Shown here piece after piece: positions 7,585-15,406 of a stretch of 18,615 nt of DNA; within the stretch, counting starts at the first letter, position 1, and the number at the start of each line of letters is the position of its first letter. The DNA is taken from contig DGOW01000065.1 of the NCBI GenBank assembly GCA_002390225.1, positions 555 to 19,169 on the forward strand, in the 5' to 3' direction. The stretch is from Gemmatimonadales bacterium UBA4456 (lineage in GTDB: Bacteria; Gemmatimonadota; Gemmatimonadetes; Longimicrobiales; Gaopeijiaceae). Position numbers and translations under genes: made by a program. A model generated the notes under the pieces. The model was not told the origin of the DNA. It worked only from the letters and a program-made list of their open reading frames with translations, and made no database searches.

Positions 7585-10500
7585 ATGAGGACCCTCATCC
7601 GCCTCGCCTGTACGACGGTCATCGCGACGATGCTGTTTCCAGAGCTGATTCGCGCTCAAGCGCCGGACCTGCCGACCACGATGTCAGCGCTGACCTTTCG
7701 GGAAATCGGCCCCGCCCTCATGGGCGGCCGTATTTCGAGCCTCGAGGTCGTGGAGTCCAAGCCGCAGGTCTTCTACCTCGGCACCGGCACCGGCGGATTG
7801 TGGAAGACCGAAAACCATGGCACGTCGTGGACACCTTTATTCGATGACCAGCCAACGAGCACAATCGGTGACGTGGCGATCGATCAGACCAACCCCAATC
7901 TCGTCTGGGTCGGTACCGGCGAGCCGCAAAATCGACAGTCGTCTCCGTGGGGCAACGGGGTTTACAAGTCGACGGACGGGGGGACGACCTGGTCGCACAT
8001 GGGCCTCGAGGCGACCAAGCACATTGGTCGGGTACTGATTCACCCCCGGGACCCGGAAACGGTCTATGTTGCGGCCGTCGGCGACCTCTGGGGGCCCAAT
8101 CCCGAACGAGGTGTCTATCGCACGACTGATGGCGGGGTGACCTGGGCGCTCGTCCTGTCCATCGATGAACACACCGGCGCAATCGACCTCGCGATGGACC
8201 CGAACGACCCATCGACACTCTTCGCCGCCATGTACCAGCGACGTCGCACCGGCTTCGGCTTCAACGGTGGTGGCCCGGGTAGCGGTATCTACCGAACGAT
8301 GAACGGCGGTGACACCTGGATGGAACTGACGGACGGTCTTCCCGAGGGAGACAAGGGCCGAATCGGTCTCGATGTGTTCAGACAGGACGGCAACGTCGTG
8401 TACGCCCTTGTCGAAGCGGAGCCCCGTAGCGCGGACCAGGGCTTCGGAGGTGGCGGCGGGGCTTCCAAGAGCGGGCTCTTCCGCTCAACCGATCGTGGCA
8501 CGACCTGGGAGAAAATGTCGGACACGAACCCCCGGCCCATGTACTACTCACAGGTACGCATCGACCCGAGCAACGCCGACCGCATCTACGTCCTTGGGAG
8601 CTCACTTATGGTCTCCGATGACGCCGGCCGCACCTTTCGGAGTGATGGCGCCACGCAGATCCATGTGGACCATCATGACCTGTGGATCAATCCCGAGGAC
8701 CCGGATCACCTGATCCTCGGCAGTGACGGCGGTGTGTCTGCCAGCTGGGACGGGACGGGCCATTGGCGGATGTTCGATAATCTGGCGCTGGGTCAGTTCT
8801 ACACGATCTCGCACGACATGCGTGATCCGTACTTCGTGTGCGGGGGGCTACAGGACAACAACCCGTGGTGCGGGCCATCGAATACCCGCTCCTTTCACGG
8901 AATTCGCCACCAGGACTGGTACGAGACCGCATACGGCGACGGATTCTGGACTGTCGTAGACCCGACCGACTCGACGATCGTATTCTCCGAGTCCCAGGGC
9001 GGAAACATGAACCGTTACGACCTCATCACCGGGGAAAAGACGCCGATGCGCCCAATCACCGGGCCACGCGAGAACGGTGATACGGCGAAGACGTACCGCT
9101 TCAACTGGAACTCGCCGCTCTTCATTTCGCGCCACGACCCAGCCACGATCTACCTCGGTGGAAACTATCTGATGCGATCGAGGGATCGCGGCATGTCCTG
9201 GGAAGAGGTCGGAGGGCTCGACCTCACCAGACAGATCGACCGCTCCGAGTTGGAGATCATGGGCGTCCCGGGCTCTGAGCCGATGATGTCGATCCACGAC
9301 GGGACGTCGACGTACGGCAACCTGACCGTCGTGGGTGAGTCGCACTTCACGGGCGACGTGATCTACGCAGGAACAGACGATGGCAACGTTCAGGTCACGC
9401 GCGACGGCGGGGACACCTGGACGAACGTGGTCGACAACATTCCGGGGCTGCCGGAGCGAACGTACGTCAGCCGGCTCTCCGCATCGGCCCACGAACCGGG
9501 ACGGGTGTACGCATCCTTCGATGGACACCGTAACGGGGACTACGCGGCATACGTCTACGTGAGCGAGAACTACGGTGAAGACTGGCGTCGCATCGACGAT
9601 GGACTGCCTGATGGCTGGTCCGTGAACGTCGTGATCGAGCACCATCGCGCGCCCAACCTGCTCTTCGTCGGCAACGAGATCGGGATCTTCACCTCGATCG
9701 ATCGCGGCCAAAGCTGGACGCGGCTCAAGAACAACATGCCCACCGTCCCGGTCGACGACCTCGTCATACACCCGCGGGAGAACGACCTGATCGTAGGGAC
9801 CCACGGCCGGAGTGCATGGATCCTGGAGGACATCGGCCCCCTCGAACATCTGTCACAGGACGTCATGGCGTCGACCGCACACATGTTCCCGATCAAGACG
9901 ACCGTGATGTGGGCACAGAAGGGAGACTGGCCGTTCTATGGTGCGACGTACTCAGCGTCGAACCCGCCACGAGCGACCCGGCTCCGCTACTACGTCCGCG
10001 ACGAGGTGGGGGACGATCAGGACTTCAGCGTGGTCGTGACCGATGCGGGGGGTGATCACGTGCGGAGCTTCGACGGCCCTCATGACCGCGGAATCAACGA
10101 GGTCCTCTGGGACTGGCGCTACGACCGCCCGTACGATCCGCCACAAGGTGGCGGGGGAGGCCGCGGTGGATTTGGCGGCGGTGCACCTCAGGGCCCGATC
10201 GTCATGCCCGGAACGTATACGGTCACCGTCCATGTCGACGGGGCAACGTCCTCAGAGTCAGCAGAGATTCAAGCGGACCCACGGCGTACGATGACCATCG
10301 CGGACCGTAGCGCTCGCCAGGACGTGCTCATGAGCCTGCATGATCTCGCGGCCCCAATGAACGACGCCACCGAGGCGGCCCGGCGCCTGAGCGGCCAGCT
10401 GAGTGAGGCAGAAGACCTACTGGGTGACTTCGAAGGAGATGTCATGGATCTCGAAGACGAGCTCGAGGCGATACAGTCCGAGCTCGACGAGATCTCGGAT

Positions 10501-10740
10501 GGACTTGTCGAAGCCCGACGGTGGGCCGGAGTCGCGGGGGCCATTCAGGGCTCCTCGACGCTCCCGACGGAAGATCAGCTGTGGCAGGCAGACTCGGCGT
10601 GGGACGCCGTGCCGCCGTTGGTGGAACGCCTGAACCTGCTGCTGACGAACCGGGTCCCGACCTTCAACGACTCCATGAATGCGATGGGGGTGCGGCCTCA
10701 TCCGGGCGAGGCACTCCGCGTCCCGAGGCGTGGACGGTAA
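7585..10740 (+). CDS. large secreted BNR/Asp-box beta-propeller protein (VPS10/sortilin-like)
   Basis: 1051 residues beginning with a signal peptide (MRTLIRLACTTVIATMLFPE, cleavage near residues 24-26). I chose ATG 7585 over the in-frame ATG at 7477 because it places the signal peptide at the N-terminus. Many Asp-box motifs (SxDxGxTW) recur, for example STDGGTTW (129-136), TTDGGVTW (180-187), TMNGGDTW (238-245) and STDRGTTW (301-308). Later ones are SRDRGMSW, TRDGGDTW and SIDRGQSW. These mark blades of one or two propellers as in sialidase and VPS10/sortilin-type proteins. After the propellers come a beta-rich domain, a Gly-rich linker (about 852-865) and a helical, probably coiled-coil end (about 926-985). 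Such proteins are often annotated as glycosyl hydrolases, but I see no catalytic signature that proves it. Probable location: periplasm or outer surface. No gene follows on the same strand before the terminator. Confidence 0.9.
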   Translation: MRTLIRLACTTVIATMLFPELIRAQAPDLPTTMSALTFREIGPALMGGRISSLEVVESKPQVFYLGTGTGGLWKTENHGTSWTPLFDDQPTSTIGDVAIDQTNPNLVWVGTGEPQNRQSSPWGNGVYKSTDGGTTWSHMGLEATKHIGRVLIHPRDPETVYVAAVGDLWGPNPERGVYRTTDGGVTWALVLSIDEHTGAIDLAMDPNDPSTLFAAMYQRRRTGFGFNGGGPGSGIYRTMNGGDTWMELTDGLPEGDKGRIGLDVFRQDGNVVYALVEAEPRSADQGFGGGGGASKSGLFRSTDRGTTWEKMSDTNPRPMYYSQVRIDPSNADRIYVLGSSLMVSDDAGRTFRSDGATQIHVDHHDLWINPEDPDHLILGSDGGVSASWDGTGHWRMFDNLALGQFYTISHDMRDPYFVCGGLQDNNPWCGPSNTRSFHGIRHQDWYETAYGDGFWTVVDPTDSTIVFSESQGGNMNRYDLITGEKTPMRPITGPRENGDTAKTYRFNWNSPLFISRHDPATIYLGGNYLMRSRDRGMSWEEVGGLDLTRQIDRSELEIMGVPGSEPMMSIHDGTSTYGNLTVVGESHFTGDVIYAGTDDGNVQVTRDGGDTWTNVVDNIPGLPERTYVSRLSASAHEPGRVYASFDGHRNGDYAAYVYVSENYGEDWRRIDDGLPDGWSVNVVIEHHRAPNLLFVGNEIGIFTSIDRGQSWTRLKNNMPTVPVDDLVIHPRENDLIVGTHGRSAWILEDIGPLEHLSQDVMASTAHMFPIKTTVMWAQKGDWPFYGATYSASNPPRATRLRYYVRDEVGDDQDFSVVVTDAGGDHVRSFDGPHDRGINEVLWDWRYDRPYDPPQGGGGGRGGFGGGAPQGPIVMPGTYTVTVHVDGATSSESAEIQADPRRTMTIADRSARQDVLMSLHDLAAPMNDATEAARRLSGQLSEAEDLLGDFEGDVMDLEDELEAIQSELDEISDGLVEARRWAGVAGAIQGSSTLPTEDQLWQADSAWDAVPPLVERLNLLLTNRVPTFNDSMNAMGVRPHPGEALRVPRRGR

Positions 10741-10762
10741 GCTGAGTCAACGCGCCGTCATG

Positions 10763-10800
10763 CAACGGGGGGCCAGTCCGTGCGGGCCGGCTCCCCGTTG
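10763..10800. terminator. hairpin between convergent genes, likely bidirectional terminator
   Basis: CAACGGGG (10763-10770) and CCCCGTTG (10793-10800) form a perfect 8-bp stem, with GGCC segments inside that can extend it. It lies between the stop of the BNR-repeat gene (10740) and the stop of the minus-strand lipoprotein gene (10824). The U-run is weak on both sides, so it is a terminator by position and stem strength only. Confidence 0.5.
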
Positions 10801-10823
10801 GTGTCTTGATCCCTTAAAAGACC

Positions 10824-11645
10824 TCAGGGTTTGACAATTGGGAACATGTCGAGCCCCAGCGCGTTCAGGAATGCGATCCGGTTCGGAATCGCCCCCTCGA
10901 TTTCGGCACGCATGGATGAACTGATCCGATCGGATCGATACCGCACCGCCAGATATGGCACGAGCGTTTCCGCCATATCCTCCCGAGAGGGAAAATCGCG
11001 TGCGTAATTTGAGATGAAGGTGGGGTCGGCGCTCTGAGCGGCCAGCCAGCCTGACGACGCACCGTACCGACCATCCATCGACGTGTGGGCGGCCTCGTGC
11101 ACGAGCGTTTCTTCGAGGATGCCGAGGCCGATGTACTCTGCGCTCTGCCCCGTGTGGATGAGGATGTTCCGATTCCCGCCGCCATAGAGCTCGACACCCT
11201 GGTGGATCCACATGGTCTCGACGTCCCGGCGCAGTGACGTCGGCAAGCGCCCGACCGCATCTGCGTAAAACAGTGCTTCCGCTTCGGCCGCCGCCACTGA
11301 GGCGAATTCCGGATTGACCTGTACTTCTATCGTCAGCCCATCGCTGAAAGACGTATCGAACAGGTACGGCTCCGTGGTGACCCACGCGTCGACCCTGCGA
11401 TCGAACATCTCACGCGTTCCCTGCCCGGCGTAGACGAGGCCGGTGAACGTGGTGGGATCCGCCTCGGTGATGATGTCCGGATCGATGAAGATCGTGCCCT
11501 CGAAGGGAGGCCGGACAACGACCGGAGGTATGACACGCTCATCACCGCTGCACGCGGCCAGCACCACGACCACGAGTGCTGCCAGCCAGCCTGACGCCTT
11601 CCGATCCGCCTGGACCCTTAGCTGCCGACCTTTGTCGGTCTTCAC
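10824..11645 (-). CDS. lipoprotein with HExxH zinc-metallopeptidase motif
   Basis: 273 residues. A basic N-terminus and hydrophobic stretch lead to a lipobox with Cys32 (VLAAC), so it is a likely membrane-anchored lipoprotein facing the periplasm. HExxH is present as LVHEAAHTS (His183, Glu184, His187), preceded by GILEET. A plausible third ligand is Glu222 or Glu226 in the SREDMAETLVPYLAVRY helix, about 35-40 residues on, as in gluzincins. The arrangement recalls the catalytic domain of anthrax-lethal-factor-like (M34) peptidases, where a SxYA segment and an E-rich helix follow HExxH. This assignment is tentative. The start is GTG 11645, with AGG eight bases upstream and no ATG available. It begins 20 bases after the YqgE stop and is probably co-transcribed with it. 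Confidence 0.82.
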   Translation of the reverse strand: MKTDKGRQLRVQADRKASGWLAALVVVVLAACSGDERVIPPVVVRPPFEGTIFIDPDIITEADPTTFTGLVYAGQGTREMFDRRVDAWVTTEPYLFDTSFSDGLTIEVQVNPEFASVAAAEAEALFYADAVGRLPTSLRRDVETMWIHQGVELYGGGNRNILIHTGQSAEYIGLGILEETLVHEAAHTSMDGRYGASSGWLAAQSADPTFISNYARDFPSREDMAETLVPYLAVRYRSDRISSSMRAEIEGAIPNRIAFLNALGLDMFPIVKP

Positions 11646-11665
11646 GTCCGCAACCTGATATCCAT

Positions 11666-12229
11666 TCAGTTCATCGACGGATCAAAGGGCATCCGAGACA
11701 AGCGGTCGAAGTCGGGGCCCTTCCGACGAAGCACTCGGCTCCAGAGCAGATCTGGTGAGTCTGTGAATACGTCCTCGACCCGTGCCGGTTCAACGATCCA
11801 GGCATCCTGGGTCATCTCCGACTCGAGCTGGCCCGGCCCCCATCCCGAGTATCCGGCAAACACCCGTGCACGACGGATACCCTCATCAAATGGCGTCATG
11901 ACGTCGCCGGTCAGAAAGCCAACCGAGTCGAACACCAGGAGATCCGCCTTCACCAGATCCTCGAAGTCGGCGAGCAGCACGGGGCTCTCTGGTTGCACGG
12001 GCCCGCCTTGGTACAAGGCTTCACCAGCCGGGACGCAGGGCTGCAGCTCGGGGATCGCCTCTTCCACCCTGACGTTCAACGCGCGGTTGAGTACTACACC
12101 CAGCGCTCCGTCTGCGTTGTGCTCTCCAATAAGCACCACAGTGTGACGGAAGTTCGGATCGTAGAGCCCCCCACTGGAAATCAGGAGCTGGCCCTTCAGG
12201 CTGGTGGGTATTCGATCAGTTGTCACCAT
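11666..12229 (-). CDS. yqgE: YqgE/AlgH family protein (UPF0301)
   Basis: 187 residues with the whole set of family marks: LKGQLLISSGGLYDPNFRHT near the N-terminus, GALGVVLNR, YQGGPVQPESP and the hallmark FAGYSGWGPGQLESEM. The molecular function of this widespread cytoplasmic family is not settled. AlgH was first linked to alginate regulation in Pseudomonas. I chose ATG 12229, which is preceded by AAGG nine bases away. A GTG at 12253 would add eight residues that fit no family N-terminus. The gene lies 20 bases upstream of the HExxH lipoprotein on the same strand. Confidence 0.95.
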   Translation of the reverse strand: MVTTDRIPTSLKGQLLISSGGLYDPNFRHTVVLIGEHNADGALGVVLNRALNVRVEEAIPELQPCVPAGEALYQGGPVQPESPVLLADFEDLVKADLLVFDSVGFLTGDVMTPFDEGIRRARVFAGYSGWGPGQLESEMTQDAWIVEPARVEDVFTDSPDLLWSRVLRRKGPDFDRLSRMPFDPSMN

Positions 12230-12377
12230 ACATTCCGTCCTTCCGGGCCTCACCTGCCCGGGCCATACGCATCATGAAGGCTTCGGCGTACTCGCGACTA
12301 CCGTACGCGACCGAAGCGGCATTCCGCCAGCTGACCTAACGTTCAAGAAGATCGGTTCCCTGTTGGGCTCGTCAGCA

Positions 12378-13295
12378 TCACGGTCTCCGATCAGCGACCA
12401 GAAGTCGAACGGCGGCCTTCTCCACCCACACATCGACGGGCAAATATCCTACCGGCTCCCCATCGATCTGGACCGGCACGCGTCCATCACTGTGGATCGT
12501 TACGGTCCTCGCTGTTCGGTGGTCGACGTCCGGAGACGCCGTGAGGCTTGTCAACATCATACAGGCTGCCATTCGAGCGGTGCGAAACGGTCCCGCCTGC
12601 CTCATGGTCACTACATCGATCTCTCCGTCGAAGGGTGTCGCGCCGGGGTGAACCGTCCCGCCAAACGCGACCTCTGCCACATTGGCGAGGATCACACCGG
12701 CCGCAGGTGCGAGTTCTTTCCCGTCGGCCACGAGGTGCACGGTGGGGGCTGGGTAGCGAACTACGGATGCAACGACGCGTGGAGCCTTCAGGACGAGACC
12801 TGCGAGGCCCATATGACCGGTCCGGGTAGAGTTCAGCTCGTCGATGACAACCGCGTCGAGGCCAGCGCCACACCATTGGAGGAAGGGGCGCGACTGGCCT
12901 CCGAGGTCGGCGATACCGATATCGGCCAGACGGCCTTCCAGATGCGACAGCGCACAGGCCAGACGGCCTGGATCTGGCATGAACCCGAACGCCTTCGTGG
13001 CGACGTTCGCCGTGCCCCCGGGCAAGAAGCCCAGAGCCGGGCGCGTATCCGCAGAGGCCCCAACCCCGAGCACCCCCACCAAGACCTCGTTCAGCGTACC
13101 GTCCCCTCCAATGGCAATAACGCGATCGACATCGGCGCCGTGCTCACGGACGAGTCGAGTCGCGTGCCCGCGGCCTGTGGTGCTCACGAGGTCTACCGCA
13201 TGATCAGGGTCGAGCCGCTCCCGAAGCTCTTCCGCGCGGGCAGATCCCGCGCCCTTCCCAGCGGCTGGATTCACAATCAGGAGATACGAGGCCAC
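12378..13295 (-). CDS. diacylglycerol kinase family (YegS/LCB5-type) lipid kinase
   Basis: 305 residues with the DAGK catalytic domain at the N-terminus: IVNPAAGKG (7-15), the nucleotide-binding loop GGDGTLNEV (63-71) and GGTANVAT (93-100). The C-terminal YegS-type beta domain ends with VQIDGEPVGYLPVDVWV. Members phosphorylate diacylglycerol, other lipid alcohols or sphingoid bases with ATP at the inner membrane face. The exact lipid cannot be read. The start is GTG 13295, where the protein begins just before the first beta strand, as in homologues; the SD is weak. About 150 bases separate it from the YqgE gene downstream. The proposed broken lipoprotein gene lies 47 bases upstream. Confidence 0.93.
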   Translation of the reverse strand: MASYLLIVNPAAGKGAGSARAEELRERLDPDHAVDLVSTTGRGHATRLVREHGADVDRVIAIGGDGTLNEVLVGVLGVGASADTRPALGFLPGGTANVATKAFGFMPDPGRLACALSHLEGRLADIGIADLGGQSRPFLQWCGAGLDAVVIDELNSTRTGHMGLAGLVLKAPRVVASVVRYPAPTVHLVADGKELAPAAGVILANVAEVAFGGTVHPGATPFDGEIDVVTMRQAGPFRTARMAACMMLTSLTASPDVDHRTARTVTIHSDGRVPVQIDGEPVGYLPVDVWVEKAAVRLLVADRRP

Positions 13296-13342
13296 TCAGC
13301 CGCCACCGCTCTCGAAGCGCCTCTGCTTGGTACTCGGGGCGC

Positions 13343-13510
13343 TCAATGGACCACCGACAACATCAGCGCACCATCTTCGCAGGACCGCAACGTCACATTC
13401 GTCATATCCGGCGGCTCCACCCTGGAGGCGGGCTCCGCTGCGGGGCCACATCCGGCCGCAATGAGTGAGCACAGGCATCATAAAGAAACCCGCGCCAATT
13501 CATCGTTCAT
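13343..13510 (-). pseudogene. putative small lipoprotein gene with in-frame TGA at codon 11
   Basis: ATG 13510 has an excellent SD (GAGGAG, six to seven bases upstream) and opens MNDELARVSL, then TGA (13478-13480). In the same frame it continues CLCSLIAAGCGPAAEP and on to a TGA at 13343, giving 55 codons in all. The continuation has a hydrophobic stretch and a lipobox (LIAAGC), so the frame reads as a short lipoprotein broken by one stop. TGG to TGA is a one-base change, so a point mutation, a sequencing error or (least likely) recoding could explain it. Alternatively the ten-codon ORF is a leader: its TGA overlaps ATG 13481 of a 61-codon frame whose TGA abuts the DAGK GTG. That second frame does not look protein-like. 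Confidence 0.35.
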
Positions 13511-13619
13511 GACGTCCTCCTCGCTCGAACGGGCTGAACCGGTCATTCCATATCTGAGGCAACGCCCGCGACCATGACACGGATGGCCTCGGGAGGCACC
13601 TGTGGGCCAGCCGTTGCGA

Positions 13620-14348
13620 CTACTCAAAGCGTCCGAAACGTAGAAAGGAAAGTACCGCATCCGCGGTCTCCGGGCGGTTCATGATCGTGGTGTGGGTCGA
13701 GGGGACCACCAGGAAGTCGGCTAAGCCGTCCACCCTGGCCTGCTCCACCCCGACGAGACCATCGTCGGCGCCAGGGATCAACCATGATCCGACCCGGGTC
13801 AGACTACGATTACCCACAACAACGCCGAGAGGGAATCGTACCGGCCCCAGCTGTCGTGGCACACTCGCGGAATCGGTGCCCAGCGATGCTCCAGCCGGGC
13901 CCAAGAGTGCGACCAGGAGAGGGGAAGAGGCGAAGGCGTCGACGACCTCGCTCCCCTGATTCGGGGGACTCAGCATCACGACCCGCCCGACGTGACGCGT
14001 CGAGTCTTCGGCGAGCAGACTACGGACGAGTATTCCCCCCATCGAGTGTGTCACGAAATGGACCTCTGAGGCCTCGTGCATGCAGCAGCCTGCCACGACC
14101 GACCTCAACGAGTCCACGAGTACTTCGATCGGCTCTGTCCTGGACGGATAGTCGAACGACACGACGCGAAAGCCCTCTCTGCGGAGACGTGTTTCGAGAT
14201 AGATGAGCGATCGGGACGTTCTACCGAGCCCGTGCACGAGAATGACCGGGTCGGCATCCTCTGGAACATCAGCACAGGCCGCTGCGGCCACCAAGCACGC
14301 GCACAGAAGTGCAGCCCACGGACCCCGGGCTGAAGGCTTCATCCTCAT
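13620..14348 (-). CDS. exported lipase-like alpha/beta hydrolase
   Basis: 242 residues. The N-terminus has a signal sequence (MRMKPSARGPWAALLCACLV) ending VAAAAC, which could be a weak lipobox at Cys25 or a plain Sec site. The fold marks are VILVHGLGRTS (oxyanion loop, 35-45), nucleophile Ser102 in VTHSMGGI, acid Asp195 or Asp196 in IPGADDGLV and His219 in PSTHTTI. This layout fits bacterial lipases and esterases of the class 2/PGAP1-like group; the substrate is unknown. I chose ATG 14348, giving a signal peptide at the very start and a 23-base gap after the upstream stop. An in-frame ATG at 14390 would overlap the upstream gene and add 14 charged residues. ATG 14342 is also possible. Likely co-transcribed with the ABM-like gene. 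Confidence 0.9.
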   Translation of the reverse strand: MRMKPSARGPWAALLCACLVAAAACADVPEDADPVILVHGLGRTSRSLIYLETRLRREGFRVVSFDYPSRTEPIEVLVDSLRSVVAGCCMHEASEVHFVTHSMGGILVRSLLAEDSTRHVGRVVMLSPPNQGSEVVDAFASSPLLVALLGPAGASLGTDSASVPRQLGPVRFPLGVVVGNRSLTRVGSWLIPGADDGLVGVEQARVDGLADFLVVPSTHTTIMNRPETADAVLSFLRFGRFE

Positions 14349-14371
14349 CGCATGGTCACGCGTGCGCCGCC

Positions 14372-14725
14372 TCAATCCACGCGGTCCCATGACGAATCAG
14401 AACCCAGCAACCGCTCGAGGTCGTGCCCCAGGGCGAGCTCGTAGTGCTCAACCGTCACCCCAACCTTCTCGAGCGCCACTCGAATCTCATCCGGAACCCA
14501 GGCAGTGTTGGGGTCATCTCCCGCGAACGAGGTGACCACGTTCATCGAGTCCCAGCACGTGAGAACCCAGTAGTCCCAATGATCTCCGTCTTCTTTCCTC
14601 ATCCAGATAGCGCCTCGGTATCCCGGTGTCTCCGAGAGATGGTCCAACACCACGCGACGAACCGCGTCGCGGTACTGATCATCTCCATCCCGGGTCGTCG
14701 TGGCTCGCCATGCGCGAATGATCAA
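14372..14725 (-). CDS. antibiotic biosynthesis monooxygenase (ABM)-like dimeric alpha/beta-barrel protein
   Basis: 117 residues. The MIIRAWRATTTRDGDDQYRD opening, a following helix, a GYRGAIWMRK strand, a HWDYWVLTCWDSMNVVTSFA strand-helix and a final strand VTVEHYELAL match the ferredoxin-like ABM fold. That family includes small monooxygenases, heme-degrading enzymes and proteins of unknown role. Catalytic residues vary, so no reaction is claimed. The start is a TTG at 14725, supported by a perfect AGGAGG six bases upstream; there is no nearby ATG. It lies 33 bases after the membrane-protein stop and 23 bases before the lipase-like gene. Confidence 0.85.
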   Translation of the reverse strand: MIIRAWRATTTRDGDDQYRDAVRRVVLDHLSETPGYRGAIWMRKEDGDHWDYWVLTCWDSMNVVTSFAGDDPNTAWVPDEIRVALEKVGVTVEHYELALGHDLERLLGSDSSWDRVD

Positions 14726-14758
14726 CGATGTCCTCCTGCTCTATGTTATGACACCCGG

Positions 14759-15238
14759 TCACGTCTCGAGGAAGCGGCGCACCACGAGCGACCAGGTGAG
14801 TTCTGCGCCAAGCACGTAGCTGGCCAGGATCGGATGGAAGCGCCGAGACTTCACAAACACACCGGTGAGCCCTAGAGCACTGAAGTGAAGTGCGAACGGC
14901 AGGTAGATGGGAGGGTCGAGCAGCTCAACCCGCAGCACCGTAATCATGATATCGGCAATCGACGTCAGCGCGAACAGGCAGAGAAACCAGCCGCGGTTGC
15001 GCTCGAAGAGCTCGGCGTAGTCTGCGACGCTTCGCTCCTGAAAGAAGACCCACCAGCTCAGGATCAGCGTCCAGAACACTGCTCTGGTCCAGAGCATCTG
15101 GACCGCGTCAGCGCGGGCATGGTCGCGGCGATGGATCAGTCGCCCGATCCCCAGCAGAAGGTGGGCGATCCCCAGCCCGAGTATGAGTGAAACGAGAAAA
15201 TGGCGTTGTGACGTATGGGACAGCGAACCCCGCAGCAT
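14759..15238 (-). CDS. small five-helix membrane protein, unknown function
   Basis: 159 residues with about five hydrophobic segments: 13-32 (HFLVSLILGLGIAHLLLGIG), 53-66, 83-101, 110-128 and 136-152. A basic RLIHRRDHAR loop follows the first helix, which places that loop in the cytoplasm. No enzymatic motif and no signal peptide cleavage are apparent. It does not match a family I can name. It starts at ATG 15238, with GAGG very close upstream, and is first of a possible run with the ABM-like and lipase-like genes. The divergent methyltransferase-fold gene starts 168 bases away. Confidence 0.82.
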   Translation of the reverse strand: MLRGSLSHTSQRHFLVSLILGLGIAHLLLGIGRLIHRRDHARADAVQMLWTRAVFWTLILSWWVFFQERSVADYAELFERNRGWFLCLFALTSIADIMITVLRVELLDPPIYLPFALHFSALGLTGVFVKSRRFHPILASYVLGAELTWSLVVRRFLET

Positions 15239-15248
15239 ACCTCATGCA

Positions 15249-15288
15249 ACTTCGAGTTCCTACTGATCTTGGAGAAGCGCCTCGAAGT
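15249..15288. repeat. spaced 8-bp inverted repeat in divergent promoter region
   Basis: ACTTCGAG (15249-15256) and CTCGAAGT (15281-15288) are perfect inverted copies with a 24-nt spacer, so the half-site centres are 32 bp apart, close to three helical turns. The site lies between the divergent membrane-protein gene and the spermidine-synthase-like gene. It could be an operator for a dimeric regulator; chance cannot be excluded. Confidence 0.3.
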
Positions 15289-15406
15289 CCCGACACCTCA
15301 CATCGAACCCCTGCCGCATCGTAATCAGATCTCCGCTGAGACTGCACGCGTGCCTACCTTTGCTGCCGAACGTACACCCAGGATCCCGCCAGCAACGGTA
15401 CGCCAC

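Noticed and set aside
8848..9849. 333-codon minus-strand frame inside the BNR-repeat gene
   Set aside because: Antisense to conserved Asp-box repeats; His/Val/Arg-rich mirror of the repeat codons.
12204..13577. 457-codon plus-strand frame over the DAGK gene
   Set aside because: Opposite a clear lipid-kinase gene and runs into unrelated intergenic DNA; the composition is not protein-like.
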